Source: Ramlibacter sp.
Lineage (GTDB): Bacteria > Pseudomonadota > Gammaproteobacteria > Burkholderiales > Burkholderiaceae_C
Reading direction: 5' to 3'
Assembly: GCA_019635415.1 (NCBI GenBank)
Contig: JAHBZN010000006.1
Span: 87,034-150,783, forward strand
DNA length: 63,750 nucleotides
The notes beneath the pieces are model-generated. The model saw only the letters and a program-made list of their open reading frames with translations. It searched no databases and was not told where the DNA came from. Shown here in pieces: positions 1-9,059 of the stretch (the first letter of the stretch is position 1; each line of letters opens with the position of its first letter). The position numbers and the translations under genes were made by a program.

Positions 1-222
1 GGACGGAATGAGGGTGGCAAATTCATGTCGCTCATGAAGTATGTCCTGACCAACGCGATGGTCTCCAACATCAACACCTCTGGTGGAGGTGGTGTGCCTT
101 CTGACTCTTTCTCTCTTAATTTCACAAAAATTAAGTCAGAATTCACGCAGCAAAACCCGGACTCGACAAAGAAGGGGACTGCTTCCTTTGGGTGGGATCT
201 CACGACCAACAAGGCTGCTTGA
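1..222 (+). CDS. hcp: T6SS tube protein Hcp, 3' end only
   Basis: Frame 1 is open from the first base to a TGA at 220-222 and gives the last 73 residues of an Hcp (TssD) protein. The C-terminal beta-strands typical of Hcp are recognisable: a segment ending LMKYVLTNAMVSNI, a Gly-rich turn, and a closing strand with SFGWDL. Hcp forms hexameric rings that stack into the inner T6SS tube and is itself secreted. The start codon and N-terminal half lie outside the window, where tssB and tssC would also be expected. Next to tssE this is a standard T6SS arrangement. Confidence 0.9.
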   Translation, partial: GRNEGGKFMSLMKYVLTNAMVSNINTSGGGGVPSDSFSLNFTKIKSEFTQQNPDSTKKGTASFGWDLTTNKAA

Positions 223-237
223 GGCAAGTTGCCCGCA

Positions 238-275
238 CCGATAGAGATCGGCGGTCTGAGTGCCCCAGCCTGGGG
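238..275 (+). promoter_or_regulatory. Two stem-loops between hcp and tssE, second masks the tssE Shine-Dalgarno
   Basis: Hairpin 1 is CCGAT-AGAG-ATCGG (238-251). Hairpin 2 is CCCCA-GCC-TGGGG (263-275). The 3' arm of hairpin 2 holds the only G-rich stretch before the tssE ATG at 279, so pairing would hide the ribosome site. No T-tract follows either stem, so these are better read as mRNA-stabilising or translation-limiting structures than as terminators. They fit the large excess of Hcp over baseplate subunits that the machine needs. Confidence 0.5.
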
Positions 276-278
276 TAA

Positions 279-728
279 ATGATGTCTGATCTTATTAGGG
301 GGGCTTCGGCCCCGCTTTTTGATAGATTGTCTGGGGCCGAAGCCGATTCGGCGTCGGCCTCTTGGCTTCTCTTGCCAGAACAATTGCAGGCGTCCATCGG
401 GCGGGAATTGGCTCGGTTGTTCAATACCAGGGCGAGATTGCCGCCGTCTGAGTACATGAAGGGGACCGGGACTGTGCTCGACTATGGAATTCCGGACTTC
501 TCTGCACTCTCGCCGCGTCGGGGGGACGACGTTGAATTGCTCGAAGCGGCGCTGACGCAAGCGATCAGTTTTTATGAACCGAGGCTGCTGAAGCCTTCCG
601 TGAAAATTTCGTCGGTGTCGAATCGGGCGAATGCTGCCGTCGCCCGAATTGACGGTGAGGTTTCTATTGGTTTGAAAGCGCAGCGTATCACTTTCGAATT
701 GCAAATTGACACATCGTCAACGACATGA
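279..728 (+). CDS. tssE: T6SS baseplate subunit TssE (gp25-like)
   Basis: 149 residues, family-typical length. TssE resembles phage T4 gp25 and joins TssF, TssG and TssK to build the wedge of the cytoplasmic baseplate from which the sheath polymerises. Conserved signatures are visible: an R-x-L-x-x-LFNTR segment around residues 43-51, then the VLDYGIPDFS motif around residues 65-74. There are two adjacent in-frame ATGs (279 and 282). The gene follows hcp by 56 bp containing two stem-loops, and tssF starts 17 bp downstream. Assignment is secure from motif and context. Confidence 0.88.
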   Translation: MMSDLIRGASAPLFDRLSGAEADSASASWLLLPEQLQASIGRELARLFNTRARLPPSEYMKGTGTVLDYGIPDFSALSPRRGDDVELLEAALTQAISFYEPRLLKPSVKISSVSNRANAAVARIDGEVSIGLKAQRITFELQIDTSSTT

Positions 729-745
729 TGAAGGTTGATTGAAAC

Positions 746-2509
746 GTGACCGAGGCGCTGCACAAAGATTTGCTTGAATACTACAAGAGGGAGTTGGCGT
801 ACCTTCGTACTCAGGGGGTGGACTTTTCCCGACGTTATCCGAAGATCGCGTCAAAACTGGCGTTCCATGGGTCGGAGTCAATAGACCCTCATACTGAACG
901 ACTGGTTGAGTCGGTTGCATTTCTCGCCGCCCGAGTACATCGAGATCTTGATCGGGATTTTCCGCAGATAGCGGCGGCACTTCTGGACAATCTCTGTCCC
1001 TCGTTGGTTCAGCCCGTGCCATCGATGACTGTGGCTGAATTCAAATTGGATCCTACTCAAGGGAAAGTGACGGCCGGATACCTGGTTCCCCGACACACGG
1101 GCCTCTACGCATCTACGCCGGGGGGCATTCAGTGCAGATTCCGGACGGCCTGGGATACGAGACTATGGCCAGTCTCAGTTGGGGAAGCCAAGCTGACCGG
1201 AGATTCTTCGCTCAACTTGACCCTGGAGTGTGAGGCTGAGGCCGACTTCTCCGAGCTTGAGATCGAATCTTTGCGGTTTCACATCCAAGGTGACTGGATG
1301 ACAGCCATGCCGCTGTATGACCTCCTCGTCTCAGGCGTTGCGAGCATCCAGATCAGGTCCGAGAGCGGCCAAGTTCATCGATTGGGCGGGGATTCCTGGC
1401 GAGAGATTGGGTATGGGGAAGACGAGGAAGTGCTGCCACTCCGACCCAATGCCCAACCCGCCTATGGGATGATGCAAGAGTACTTTGCCTTTCCCAGGAA
1501 ATTCCATTTCTTCGAATTGACGAACCTGCGGGGAAAGTTGGGAGAGGGAAAATCTTGCGATCTCGCGTTAGTGTTGAATCGTCCGCAAAGAAACCTGCAG
1601 GGCGTAGCAGCTGACAACTTTCGATTGGGTTGCGTGCCCATCGTGAACTTGTTTCAGCGGACTAGCGAGCCCATCCTTGTCGATCATCGCCAGTACGAGT
1701 ATTTGCTGTCCGCGGACCGGCAACGTGGATCAACCACGGAAGTTCACTCCATTCTCTCTGTAACGGCTTCCGATCCGAACGCGGACCGTCCGGTCGTTGT
1801 TCCCAGCTTTGCCGCGATGAGCCATATCAGTTCGGGCGAAGACGCGGTGTTCTGGTCAACACGACGTGAGCAGAGCCTTCGCGAAAGCATTTCCGGCACG
1901 GATGTATTCCTGACATTCGTCGATAAAGACAACGTTATCGACTCACCGTCTGAGCCGGTGATTTACGCAACCATGCTTTGCACCAATCGTCGCCTCGCAG
2001 AGCAAGTGCCCATTGGTGCAAAGATGGTGGTCGAAGGGGCGTCACAAAGCCTGGGGGTGAAGTGCCTCTACGAGCCGAGTGCACAGAGAGACCCGCCACT
2101 TGGCAGTGAGACACTTTGGCGGCTTGTGTCGCTGCTGACGCTGAATCATCAATCGTTGGTCGACGGATCAACGGGTGCAGATCAGTTGCGCGAGATGCTC
2201 ATGCTATTTGCGTCCGACAGCATGCGGGACCATGAGCAGATACGCGGTGTTCGCGAGCTCAAGGCCAAGAGCGTCACAGCCCGCGTCGGTGGGGAGGCTT
2301 GGCGTGGCTACTGCCGAGGGACCGAGGTGGTCTTGGAGTACGACGACGATGCCTTCGTGGGGGGGTCGCCCCTCCTCATGTCCGCTGTTCTCGCCAGATT
2401 TTTCGCAATGTATACCTCGGTCAATTCCTTTGTCCGTTTGGCTGTCCGTCGCGGTGACGAAGTGTGGAAGCAATGGGAACCGATGAGCGGCCGGCAATTC
2501 GTCCTTTGA
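746..2509 (+). CDS. tssF: T6SS baseplate subunit TssF (VasA/ImpG)
   Basis: 587 residues beginning with GTG. TssF is the largest wedge protein and binds TssG in a 2:1 heterotrimer. The N-terminus carries the family signature: LLEYYKRELAYLR near residues 9-21, then RYPKIASKL, PHTERLVESVAFLAARV and LLDNLCPSLVQPVPSM. The 3' end overlaps tssG by about 46 bp in another frame, indicating translational coupling of these partner subunits. No truncation or frameshift was seen. Confidence 0.92.
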   Translation: MTEALHKDLLEYYKRELAYLRTQGVDFSRRYPKIASKLAFHGSESIDPHTERLVESVAFLAARVHRDLDRDFPQIAAALLDNLCPSLVQPVPSMTVAEFKLDPTQGKVTAGYLVPRHTGLYASTPGGIQCRFRTAWDTRLWPVSVGEAKLTGDSSLNLTLECEAEADFSELEIESLRFHIQGDWMTAMPLYDLLVSGVASIQIRSESGQVHRLGGDSWREIGYGEDEEVLPLRPNAQPAYGMMQEYFAFPRKFHFFELTNLRGKLGEGKSCDLALVLNRPQRNLQGVAADNFRLGCVPIVNLFQRTSEPILVDHRQYEYLLSADRQRGSTTEVHSILSVTASDPNADRPVVVPSFAAMSHISSGEDAVFWSTRREQSLRESISGTDVFLTFVDKDNVIDSPSEPVIYATMLCTNRRLAEQVPIGAKMVVEGASQSLGVKCLYEPSAQRDPPLGSETLWRLVSLLTLNHQSLVDGSTGADQLREMLMLFASDSMRDHEQIRGVRELKAKSVTARVGGEAWRGYCRGTEVVLEYDDDAFVGGSPLLMSAVLARFFAMYTSVNSFVRLAVRRGDEVWKQWEPMSGRQFVL

Positions 2510-3540
2510 CGGAGCGCCTTCTGGCGCGGCCTCAGGGCTACAACCTTTTTCAGGCCATCAGTCTGCTGGAAAGAGCGGCGCGTCACATGCCGGCAGTGGG
2601 ATGCGGGCATGGCGAGCCGGACGCCGTTCGACTGAAAGCGGTGGTTTCATTGGGATTTCAGGCCAGCGACGTCAGTTCGATCGTGGAGGGCTCCGCTTCG
2701 GGGGAGAGCTACACGCTTCTCTCGCCCGTCATGTCTCTCGCCGGTGCGCAAGGACCTTTTCCTCTGCCTTTCACAGAACTGGTTCTGGAGCGAAAGGCTG
2801 CGCGGGATCATGCAACATCTGACTTCCTCGACATCTTCAACAATCGCTTTTTGGGTTTTCTTTACAGAAGCAGGAAAAAGCACCACATGGGCCTCAATTG
2901 GAGGTCTCCTGAAGAGTCCGCCCTGGCGGGCGCGCTGGATGCGCTGAGTTCCTTGGGGCTGCGGGCAGGTGTCCGCGGCCCAGGAGGTGCCGCCCCATGG
3001 TTGCGGCATTCTGGGTTGCTTGGGGGCGCTCCGAGGTCCATGGAAGGTCTATTGGCGCTTCTGACGGATCGACTGCGAATCAGGATCCGGGGAACGCAAT
3101 TCGTCGGGGACTGGCGTGACCTGGAGACGGAGGACCTTACCCGGCTGAGCAACACCAGAAAGGGCGGCGCGCTGCGCCTTGGCCTTTCGACTGTGGTGGG
3201 ACGCCGAGCCTGGTATCAGGCAGCGGGCATCGCCCTCACCTTCGTGTCTCTGGATCTTCGCCGGCTGCGTGAGCTGTTACCCGGAGGCAAAGAGCACGAT
3301 CTTTTGAAGTGGCTGATCGCCCGCTATGTGCAACAGGAGCTTGGCGTGAGCGTCTCCCTGGAAGTCAACCCCGCGCAGGTTCAACCTCTGAAACTGACGG
3401 CCACCGTGAATGATCCCGAAAGCCATGCTTCGCCTCGCCTTGGGTGGACCAGTTGGCTTGTCGGGGAGCGCGGGGCTTCTCGTCAGCTACCGCCCGCACG
3501 CTTCAGGCTGAGCCACAGGCCGTTCGCGCAGGTCAGATGA
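2464..3540 (+). CDS. tssG: T6SS baseplate subunit TssG (VasB/ImpH)
   Basis: 358 residues from a GTG at 2464. An ATG at 2473, three codons later, is an alternative but has almost no room for a ribosome site. The family signature RLLARPQGYNLFQAISLLER lies near residues 18-37, and the C-terminal region has the expected LGW-x-SWL element. TssG bridges two TssF copies and contacts TssK. The gene starts inside tssF and ends 20 bp before clpV. Confidence 0.9.
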   Translation: MEAMGTDERPAIRPLTERLLARPQGYNLFQAISLLERAARHMPAVGCGHGEPDAVRLKAVVSLGFQASDVSSIVEGSASGESYTLLSPVMSLAGAQGPFPLPFTELVLERKAARDHATSDFLDIFNNRFLGFLYRSRKKHHMGLNWRSPEESALAGALDALSSLGLRAGVRGPGGAAPWLRHSGLLGGAPRSMEGLLALLTDRLRIRIRGTQFVGDWRDLETEDLTRLSNTRKGGALRLGLSTVVGRRAWYQAAGIALTFVSLDLRRLRELLPGGKEHDLLKWLIARYVQQELGVSVSLEVNPAQVQPLKLTATVNDPESHASPRLGWTSWLVGERGASRQLPPARFRLSHRPFAQVR

Positions 3541-3560
3541 ACTAGAAAAAGTACAACGAT

Positions 3561-6278
3561 ATGGAAATCGACATTCGAACCCTGCTCAGCCGACTCAATC
3601 CGGAATGCAGGCGCGCTCTGGAACGTGCTGCCGAATTGTGTGTGCAGCAAACTCACTACAACGTGGATATTGAGCACCTACTGTTCAAACTGCTGGATGC
3701 GCCGGCCCCGGACATCGCATTGTTGCTGCCGGTTTATGAGTTGAAGCTGGACGCCATTCAAGGTCAACTGCAGGAGTCCATGGATCGCTTCAAGCGGGGA
3801 AATGGTCGTACCCCTTCGTTCTCTCCCAACTTAGCTCCGCTGCTTCAGGAAGCGTGGCTTTTGAGCTCGATGTTGCTTGGCGAACAGCAGGTGCGATCTG
3901 GAACGCTGTTGTTGGCCTTGCTGGAAGTTGACAGTCTGCGTGGCTTGCTGCTCGAATCTGCGCCCGGTCTTCTTCAGATTCCTCGCGAAGCATTGCGGCG
4001 TGAGTTGGCGGATCTGCTTGCTTCCTCCAGTGAGGATGCCGGGGGGGCTGCACGAGCCAGTGTGCCAGCGAAGGAACTTCAGGGGGGCTCCCCACGTGAC
4101 GGGCAGGCTCCGACGGGCCAAATGCCGAGCGTTCGTCGAAGTGCTGGGAACACGCCGTCTCTGGATCAGTACACGGTCGATCTGACCCAACTGGCTCAGG
4201 ATGGCAAGATAGATCCGATCCGCGGCCGTGATTCAGAAATAAGACAGATTGTCGACGTACTGCTCCGACGCAGGCAGAACAACCCGATTCTCACCGGTGA
4301 GGCGGGGGTGGGAAAGACTGCGGTCGTAGAGGGCTTTGCGCAACGGGTCGTCCTTGGCGACGTGCCTCCACAGTTGCAGAAGGTATCAGTCCGGATGCTG
4401 GACTTGGGCTTGCTTCAGGCTGGCGCCGGCGTCAAAGGCGAATTTGAGAATCGACTCAAGTCCGTGATCGCGGAGGTCAAAGCTTCGCCCACACCTGTGA
4501 TTCTCTTCATTGATGAAGCGCATCAACTGATCGGTGCGGGCGGCTCGGAGGGGCAGGGGGACGCTGCCAACCTGCTAAAACCTGCCTTGGCCCGAGGCGA
4601 ATTGCGCACCATAGCTGCCACGACATGGGCTGAATACAAGAAATATGTAGAGCGCGACCCGGCGCTGGCGCGTCGGTTTCAGGTGGTGAAGGTTGAGGAA
4701 CCCTCAGAAGAAGTGGCCACAGACATGCTTCGGGGCATGGTCGGCACACTGCAAGTGCATCATGGAGTGGAAATTCTTGATGAAGCAGTGAGAGATGCCG
4801 TAAGACTTTCCCATCGATACATCACGGGGCGACAACTGCCTGACAAGGCCATCAGTGTGTTGGACACTGCTTGCGCGCGCGTGGCCATTGGTCAAAATGG
4901 CTTGCCGCTTGAGGTTCAGGACGTGGCGCGTGACATAGCTGCTGCTGAGAACAGACTCAGAATCCTTCGTCACGAGGCGGCCACTGGCAGAGCGGAACCG
5001 AAGACCCAGGAAGCGGTGGTGCAGGACCTTGAGTCTCTTCGGCAGCGCCATCGCCGATTGACTGACAAACTCGATGAAGAGAAGAGTGCCGTTGCTGAAA
5101 TCGTTGCGCTAAGGCGGCGAATTGCGGACCGCCTGGCGGGAGCTTCCGATGAGCCGGGGGGGGATGAACAGGAGCATGAGTGGATGCGTTCCAGTCTCCA
5201 ACGACTTGAGAAGGGACTCGAAGCGGTGCAATCTGACGAGCCCATGGTTCCGGTCTGCGTGGACTCTGCGGTCGTTGCGCAGGTGATCTCAGGTTGGACC
5301 GGTATACCGGTTGGGCGTATGCTCGCTGACGAACTCCATACGATCCTGAACCTGAAGGAAAAATTGGCGGATCGTGTTGTCGGGCAAAACCAGGCACTGG
5401 ACGCAATCGCTCGGCGAGTTCGTACTTTCCGTGCGGACCTTGATGATCCGGGCAAACCGGTGGGCGTATTCATGCTGGTTGGACCCAGCGGAGTTGGCAA
5501 GACAGAAACAGCTTTCGCCCTGGCAGATGTGCTCTACGGAGGCGAGCGCAATATCGTGACAGTCAACATGTCTGAATTTCAGGAGGCTCACACGGTATCG
5601 AGCCTCAAGGGAGCGCCTCCTGGCTACGTGGGTTACGGTCGAGGTGGAGTCCTCACGGAGGCAGTACGTCGACGGCCGTATAGCGTGGTGCTACTTGACG
5701 AAATGGAGAAGGCGCATCCAGATGTCCTGGAGCTCTTCTTTCAGGTCTTCGACAAGGGCACCATGGAGGATGGCGAAGGGGTCACGATCGACTTCAAGAA
5801 TACGTTGATTCTGCTTACATCCAATGCTGCCCAAGACGTGATCACTGATGCTTGCGAAGGCGGGCGACGCCCGGATCCTCAAGAGCTTACCGAGCGACTC
5901 CGCCCTGCCCTGCTCCAGCAATTTTCGCCTGCTTTTCTCGGGCGCTTGGTGCTGGTTCCTTACTATCCCCTGGGAGACGAGCAGATACAGTCCATTGTCA
6001 ATCTCAAACTGGCCAAATTGGCGCACAGATTCTCCAAAAATCATAAAGCGCGCTTTACTTGGGACGCAGAAGTCTCCCAGGTCATCGGTGAGCGATGTAC
6101 GGAGGTGGACAGCGGAGCCCGCAATGTGGATCACATACTGACTCAAGCTGTATTGCCGGAATTGTCGAAATTGGTTCTCGAGCGAATATCCATGGCAGAC
6201 CCATTTGACAATGTGCACATGGGCATTGGCGTGGATGGGCAATTCACATTCAGTTTCGGTCTGGCTCCGCAAGGGTGA
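3561..6278 (+). CDS. clpV: T6SS sheath-disassembly ATPase ClpV (TssH)
   Basis: 905 residues, a Clp/Hsp100 AAA+ ATPase that extracts and unfolds contracted TssB/TssC sheath for recycling. Visible order: N-domain with LNPECRRALERA and EHLLFKLLD (about 1-160); first nucleotide-binding domain with Walker A GEAGVGKT (246-253) and Walker B ILFIDEAH (about 314-321); a coiled middle region (about 455-560); second Walker A GPSGVGKT (641-648) with Walker B VVLLDEMEKAH. Both ATP sites look intact. A variable Ser/Gly-rich linker follows the N-domain. The extended N-domain separates ClpV from ClpB. Confidence 0.95.
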   Translation: MEIDIRTLLSRLNPECRRALERAAELCVQQTHYNVDIEHLLFKLLDAPAPDIALLLPVYELKLDAIQGQLQESMDRFKRGNGRTPSFSPNLAPLLQEAWLLSSMLLGEQQVRSGTLLLALLEVDSLRGLLLESAPGLLQIPREALRRELADLLASSSEDAGGAARASVPAKELQGGSPRDGQAPTGQMPSVRRSAGNTPSLDQYTVDLTQLAQDGKIDPIRGRDSEIRQIVDVLLRRRQNNPILTGEAGVGKTAVVEGFAQRVVLGDVPPQLQKVSVRMLDLGLLQAGAGVKGEFENRLKSVIAEVKASPTPVILFIDEAHQLIGAGGSEGQGDAANLLKPALARGELRTIAATTWAEYKKYVERDPALARRFQVVKVEEPSEEVATDMLRGMVGTLQVHHGVEILDEAVRDAVRLSHRYITGRQLPDKAISVLDTACARVAIGQNGLPLEVQDVARDIAAAENRLRILRHEAATGRAEPKTQEAVVQDLESLRQRHRRLTDKLDEEKSAVAEIVALRRRIADRLAGASDEPGGDEQEHEWMRSSLQRLEKGLEAVQSDEPMVPVCVDSAVVAQVISGWTGIPVGRMLADELHTILNLKEKLADRVVGQNQALDAIARRVRTFRADLDDPGKPVGVFMLVGPSGVGKTETAFALADVLYGGERNIVTVNMSEFQEAHTVSSLKGAPPGYVGYGRGGVLTEAVRRRPYSVVLLDEMEKAHPDVLELFFQVFDKGTMEDGEGVTIDFKNTLILLTSNAAQDVITDACEGGRRPDPQELTERLRPALLQQFSPAFLGRLVLVPYYPLGDEQIQSIVNLKLAKLAHRFSKNHKARFTWDAEVSQVIGERCTEVDSGARNVDHILTQAVLPELSKLVLERISMADPFDNVHMGIGVDGQFTFSFGLAPQG

Positions 6279-6284
6279 TCTCGC

Positions 6285-8303
6285 ATGAGAACTGGTTTCA
6301 CGCAGTCCGGTGCATTCTTGTCGGTGACCACGCCGCTGGGGGCCGACGCTCTACTGCTGGACGCGCTGGATGGCACTGAAGCCATTTCCCAACCCTTTCG
6401 CTTTTCCCTTGCAATGCGTGCCGCCAGTGCAACACTTGATGCGTCCGCCATCGTTGGCGCCGCCGTGACGATCAAGCTCGCCTTGGCAAACGGCCCCACC
6501 CGCTTCTTCAACGGGATCGTCTCCAGGTTCGTTCATTCCGGGGGCGATCGTGAATTTTCTGCATACTCTGCCGAACTGGTTCCAAAACTCTGGCTACTGA
6601 CGTTGAGCCGGAATCGCGTGATCTATCAGAACAAAACGGCCGCGGACATTATCAAGGCTGTTTTAGGTGACTTTGGAATTGTCTTCGACGCCAAGTTGAC
6701 GGCTACGTATCCTACCCGCGAGTACTGCGTCCAGCACGACGAGACCGCGTTTGAGTTCATCTCGCGGCTGATGGAAGAAGAAGGCATCTTCTACTTTTTC
6801 ACTTTTGCGGACGGCGCGCACACGATGGTGCTTGGCGACGCCTCCAGCGCCCACGCCACGTGCCCGAATGTCACGACCCTTCGCTATCAGCCACAGACGG
6901 GCGGTGGACGAGAAATGGTGGATGTAATCAGCCGCCTGGAGTTTGAGAACAGGCTAGTTACCCAGCAATACACTTCCACGGACTACGACTATCTCAAGCC
7001 AACTACCTCCTTGCTCGCGGACCAGTCGGGGTCAACAGGTAAAGGGAGTCAGTTTGAATATCCGGGGCGACATATGGTCCTGGCAGACGGAACGCAGCGG
7101 GCCAAGGTAAGAGTTCAGTCTGAACAGGTGCAAAGCTCCGTATTGCGCGGCCAGAGTTTCTGTTACGCGCTGGTGGCCGGAACCAAATTTACATTGGCAG
7201 AGCATTCCCGATCGGCACTCAATGTGGCGCATGTTTTGAGGGTCGTAACCCACTCTGCCAGTGACCACAACTACAGCAACGCATTTGAAGCTTTTCCCGC
7301 CACGGTACCCTATCGACCTGTGCGACTGACCCCCCGGCCTCTCGTTACGGGGAGTCAGATTGCAACAGTTGTCGGCCCTAACGGGGAAGAGATCTGGACA
7401 GACAAGCACGGTCGCATCAAGGTTCAGTTCCCCTGGGACCGTCTGGGGAAGAAGGACGAGAACAGCTCGTGCTGGGTGAGGGTCTCTCAGACTTGGGCGG
7501 GTCAAGGGTGGGGTGCGCTGTTTTTGCCGCGCATCGGTCAGGAAGTCATCATCAGCTATGTCGATGGCGATCCTGATCGGCCGCTCGTAACGGGCAGTGT
7601 CTACAACGCGGAAAAAACGACACCCGTGACACTGCCGTCGGCGCAAACACAGAGCACCATCAAGTCACGCTCTTCGAAACAGGGGAGCGCAGGGAATGAG
7701 ATTCGGTTTGAAGACAAGAAAGATTCTGAAGAACTCTATTTCCATGCCCAGAAAGACATGAAGGTAGAAATCGAAAATGCGCTCAGCACGACGGTCAAAG
7801 CTGGCGCGGAGACTCATACGCTTGAAAAGGGAGATCGCACGATCGATGTTCAGACGGGCAAGGAAGTCCACAACGTCAAGGGAACTCGTGAAGTGACGGT
7901 GACGGGAAACGAAACCCATACGGACAAGGCCGACTACTCGCACAAGGTCAGCGGCAATTACGAGCTGAAGGTTTCCGGCAATCTGGTGATCGACGTGACG
8001 GGGTCCGTCACGATCAAGTCTGCCAAGGATGTATCCATCAAGGCGGGAACGACATTGCAAGCAGAAGCCGGCACCTCGCTGACCAACAAGGCGGGGACCG
8101 CGCTGACCAATCAGGCCGGGACGGCACTGACGAACAAGGCCAGTCTTGATCTTACCAACCAGGCAGGTACCGGGTTAAAGAACAAGGCAGGTACTACCCT
8201 CGACAATGAAGGGGCCATGGTGACGAACAAAGCATCGGCGATGCAAACGGTCGACGGTGGTGGCATGCTCACCCTCAAGGGCGGTTTGGTCAAGATCAAT
8301 TGA
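6285..8303 (+). CDS. vgrG: T6SS spike protein VgrG
   Basis: 672 residues. VgrG trimers form the puncturing spike on top of the Hcp tube. The N-terminal part matches the gp27-like base (AISQPFRFSL near the start; YCVQHDETAFEFISRLMEEEGIFYFF around 145-170). The gp5-like OB fold is marked by TDKHGRIKVQFPWDR (about 368-382) and VRVSQTWAGQGWG. The beta-helix needle follows, ending in six 8-residue repeats (595-642). There is no enzymatic C-terminal extension, so this looks like a structural VgrG carrying separate cargo. It starts 6 bp after clpV and is followed by a YwqK-like gene and a DUF4280 gene, a usual cargo position. Confidence 0.93.
   Translation: MRTGFTQSGAFLSVTTPLGADALLLDALDGTEAISQPFRFSLAMRAASATLDASAIVGAAVTIKLALANGPTRFFNGIVSRFVHSGGDREFSAYSAELVPKLWLLTLSRNRVIYQNKTAADIIKAVLGDFGIVFDAKLTATYPTREYCVQHDETAFEFISRLMEEEGIFYFFTFADGAHTMVLGDASSAHATCPNVTTLRYQPQTGGGREMVDVISRLEFENRLVTQQYTSTDYDYLKPTTSLLADQSGSTGKGSQFEYPGRHMVLADGTQRAKVRVQSEQVQSSVLRGQSFCYALVAGTKFTLAEHSRSALNVAHVLRVVTHSASDHNYSNAFEAFPATVPYRPVRLTPRPLVTGSQIATVVGPNGEEIWTDKHGRIKVQFPWDRLGKKDENSSCWVRVSQTWAGQGWGALFLPRIGQEVIISYVDGDPDRPLVTGSVYNAEKTTPVTLPSAQTQSTIKSRSSKQGSAGNEIRFEDKKDSEELYFHAQKDMKVEIENALSTTVKAGAETHTLEKGDRTIDVQTGKEVHNVKGTREVTVTGNETHTDKADYSHKVSGNYELKVSGNLVIDVTGSVTIKSAKDVSIKAGTTLQAEAGTSLTNKAGTALTNQAGTALTNKASLDLTNQAGTGLKNKAGTTLDNEGAMVTNKASAMQTVDGGGMLTLKGGLVKIN
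8067..8210 (+). repeat. Six tandem 24-bp units inside vgrG (8-residue needle repeat)
   Basis: Six consecutive 24-nt units encode an A-[GS]-[TL]-x-L-x-N-[KQE] pattern; the fourth unit reads ASLDLTNQ. They start at 8067, 8091, 8115, 8139, 8163 and 8187, and a degenerate seventh unit follows. In VgrG proteins such repeats lengthen the triangular beta-helix needle. The units differ mainly at third codon positions, so they are not a very recent amplification. Confidence 0.75.
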
Positions 8304-8304
8304 T

Positions 8305-9057
8305 ATGACTCAGAAGGTGGACATCCGGTCTGGGCAAGCAGAAACGACGGTGGAGGACCCCGCTGCCCTGTCTTCGGTTTCCGAAGTTGTTGTGCTTGAG
8401 CAACGCAATGAAAATGGAAGTCTCCTCAGCCGAACCCAGCTCAAAGGGGGGGTGCCGGACGGAGATATGACATGCTTTGGTGCGGCCCAAAGACCAGTTA
8501 TGCAGGCGACCTACCGGCGAGGGACGCTGCATGGCTGCTCACGTCTGTGGGACGAGCAGGGGCAGCTGGTACAGGAGGCAAACTATCAAAATGGTTTGCA
8601 GCACGGGTTAACCCGGGTTTTCATGGCTGGTCGCCTGTTGTCCGAGCAGACATTCTCAAAGGGTGTTCTTCACGGGCCAATGATTTCCTATGCGGATGCA
8701 GGATTTCCGTCCTGCAAAATGGAGTACTTGCACGGTGATATCGATGGCGAGGCCCTCTTTTTTCATGAAGGTGCACTGGTGCGTCGGGCAAACTACCGGC
8801 GCGGTCTTCTTGAGGGAATCACGATCGACTACGATCGGGATGAGACGAAGATTCAAAGTGCGGAATACAAGGGCAATTTGCTCGACGGTTGGTTGCGCAG
8901 GTTCTGGCCGAATGGGCAAGTCATGGAAGAATTGCTCTACCGTCAGGGCAAGCCTGCGGGTAAACCAAGAAGATTCGATCGCAAGGGGGCAGAAAAAGAC
9001 GACGTCGACGCGCAGCTTAGCCTGATGCAGCGACTTGAAAAATTGGTGAGGGGCTGA
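8305..9057 (+). CDS. YwqK/MORN-repeat-like protein downstream of vgrG
   Basis: 250 residues from the ATG at 8305, immediately after the vgrG stop. Upstream in-frame codons overlap vgrG and were not used. The body consists of degenerate repeats of about 23 residues with a G-x-x-x-G-x-x-x-x-[FYW] rhythm (for example GTLHGCSRLWDEQG, NGLQHGLTRVF, GDIDGEALFFHEG), the pattern of proteins annotated as YwqK-family antitoxins. A basic C-terminal tail lies around 215-235. No signal peptide or catalytic motif was seen. Its place between vgrG and a PAAR-like gene suggests a chaperone, adaptor or immunity role; this is inference. Confidence 0.7.
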   Translation: MTQKVDIRSGQAETTVEDPAALSSVSEVVVLEQRNENGSLLSRTQLKGGVPDGDMTCFGAAQRPVMQATYRRGTLHGCSRLWDEQGQLVQEANYQNGLQHGLTRVFMAGRLLSEQTFSKGVLHGPMISYADAGFPSCKMEYLHGDIDGEALFFHEGALVRRANYRRGLLEGITIDYDRDETKIQSAEYKGNLLDGWLRRFWPNGQVMEELLYRQGKPAGKPRRFDRKGAEKDDVDAQLSLMQRLEKLVRG

Positions 9058-9059
9058 AC

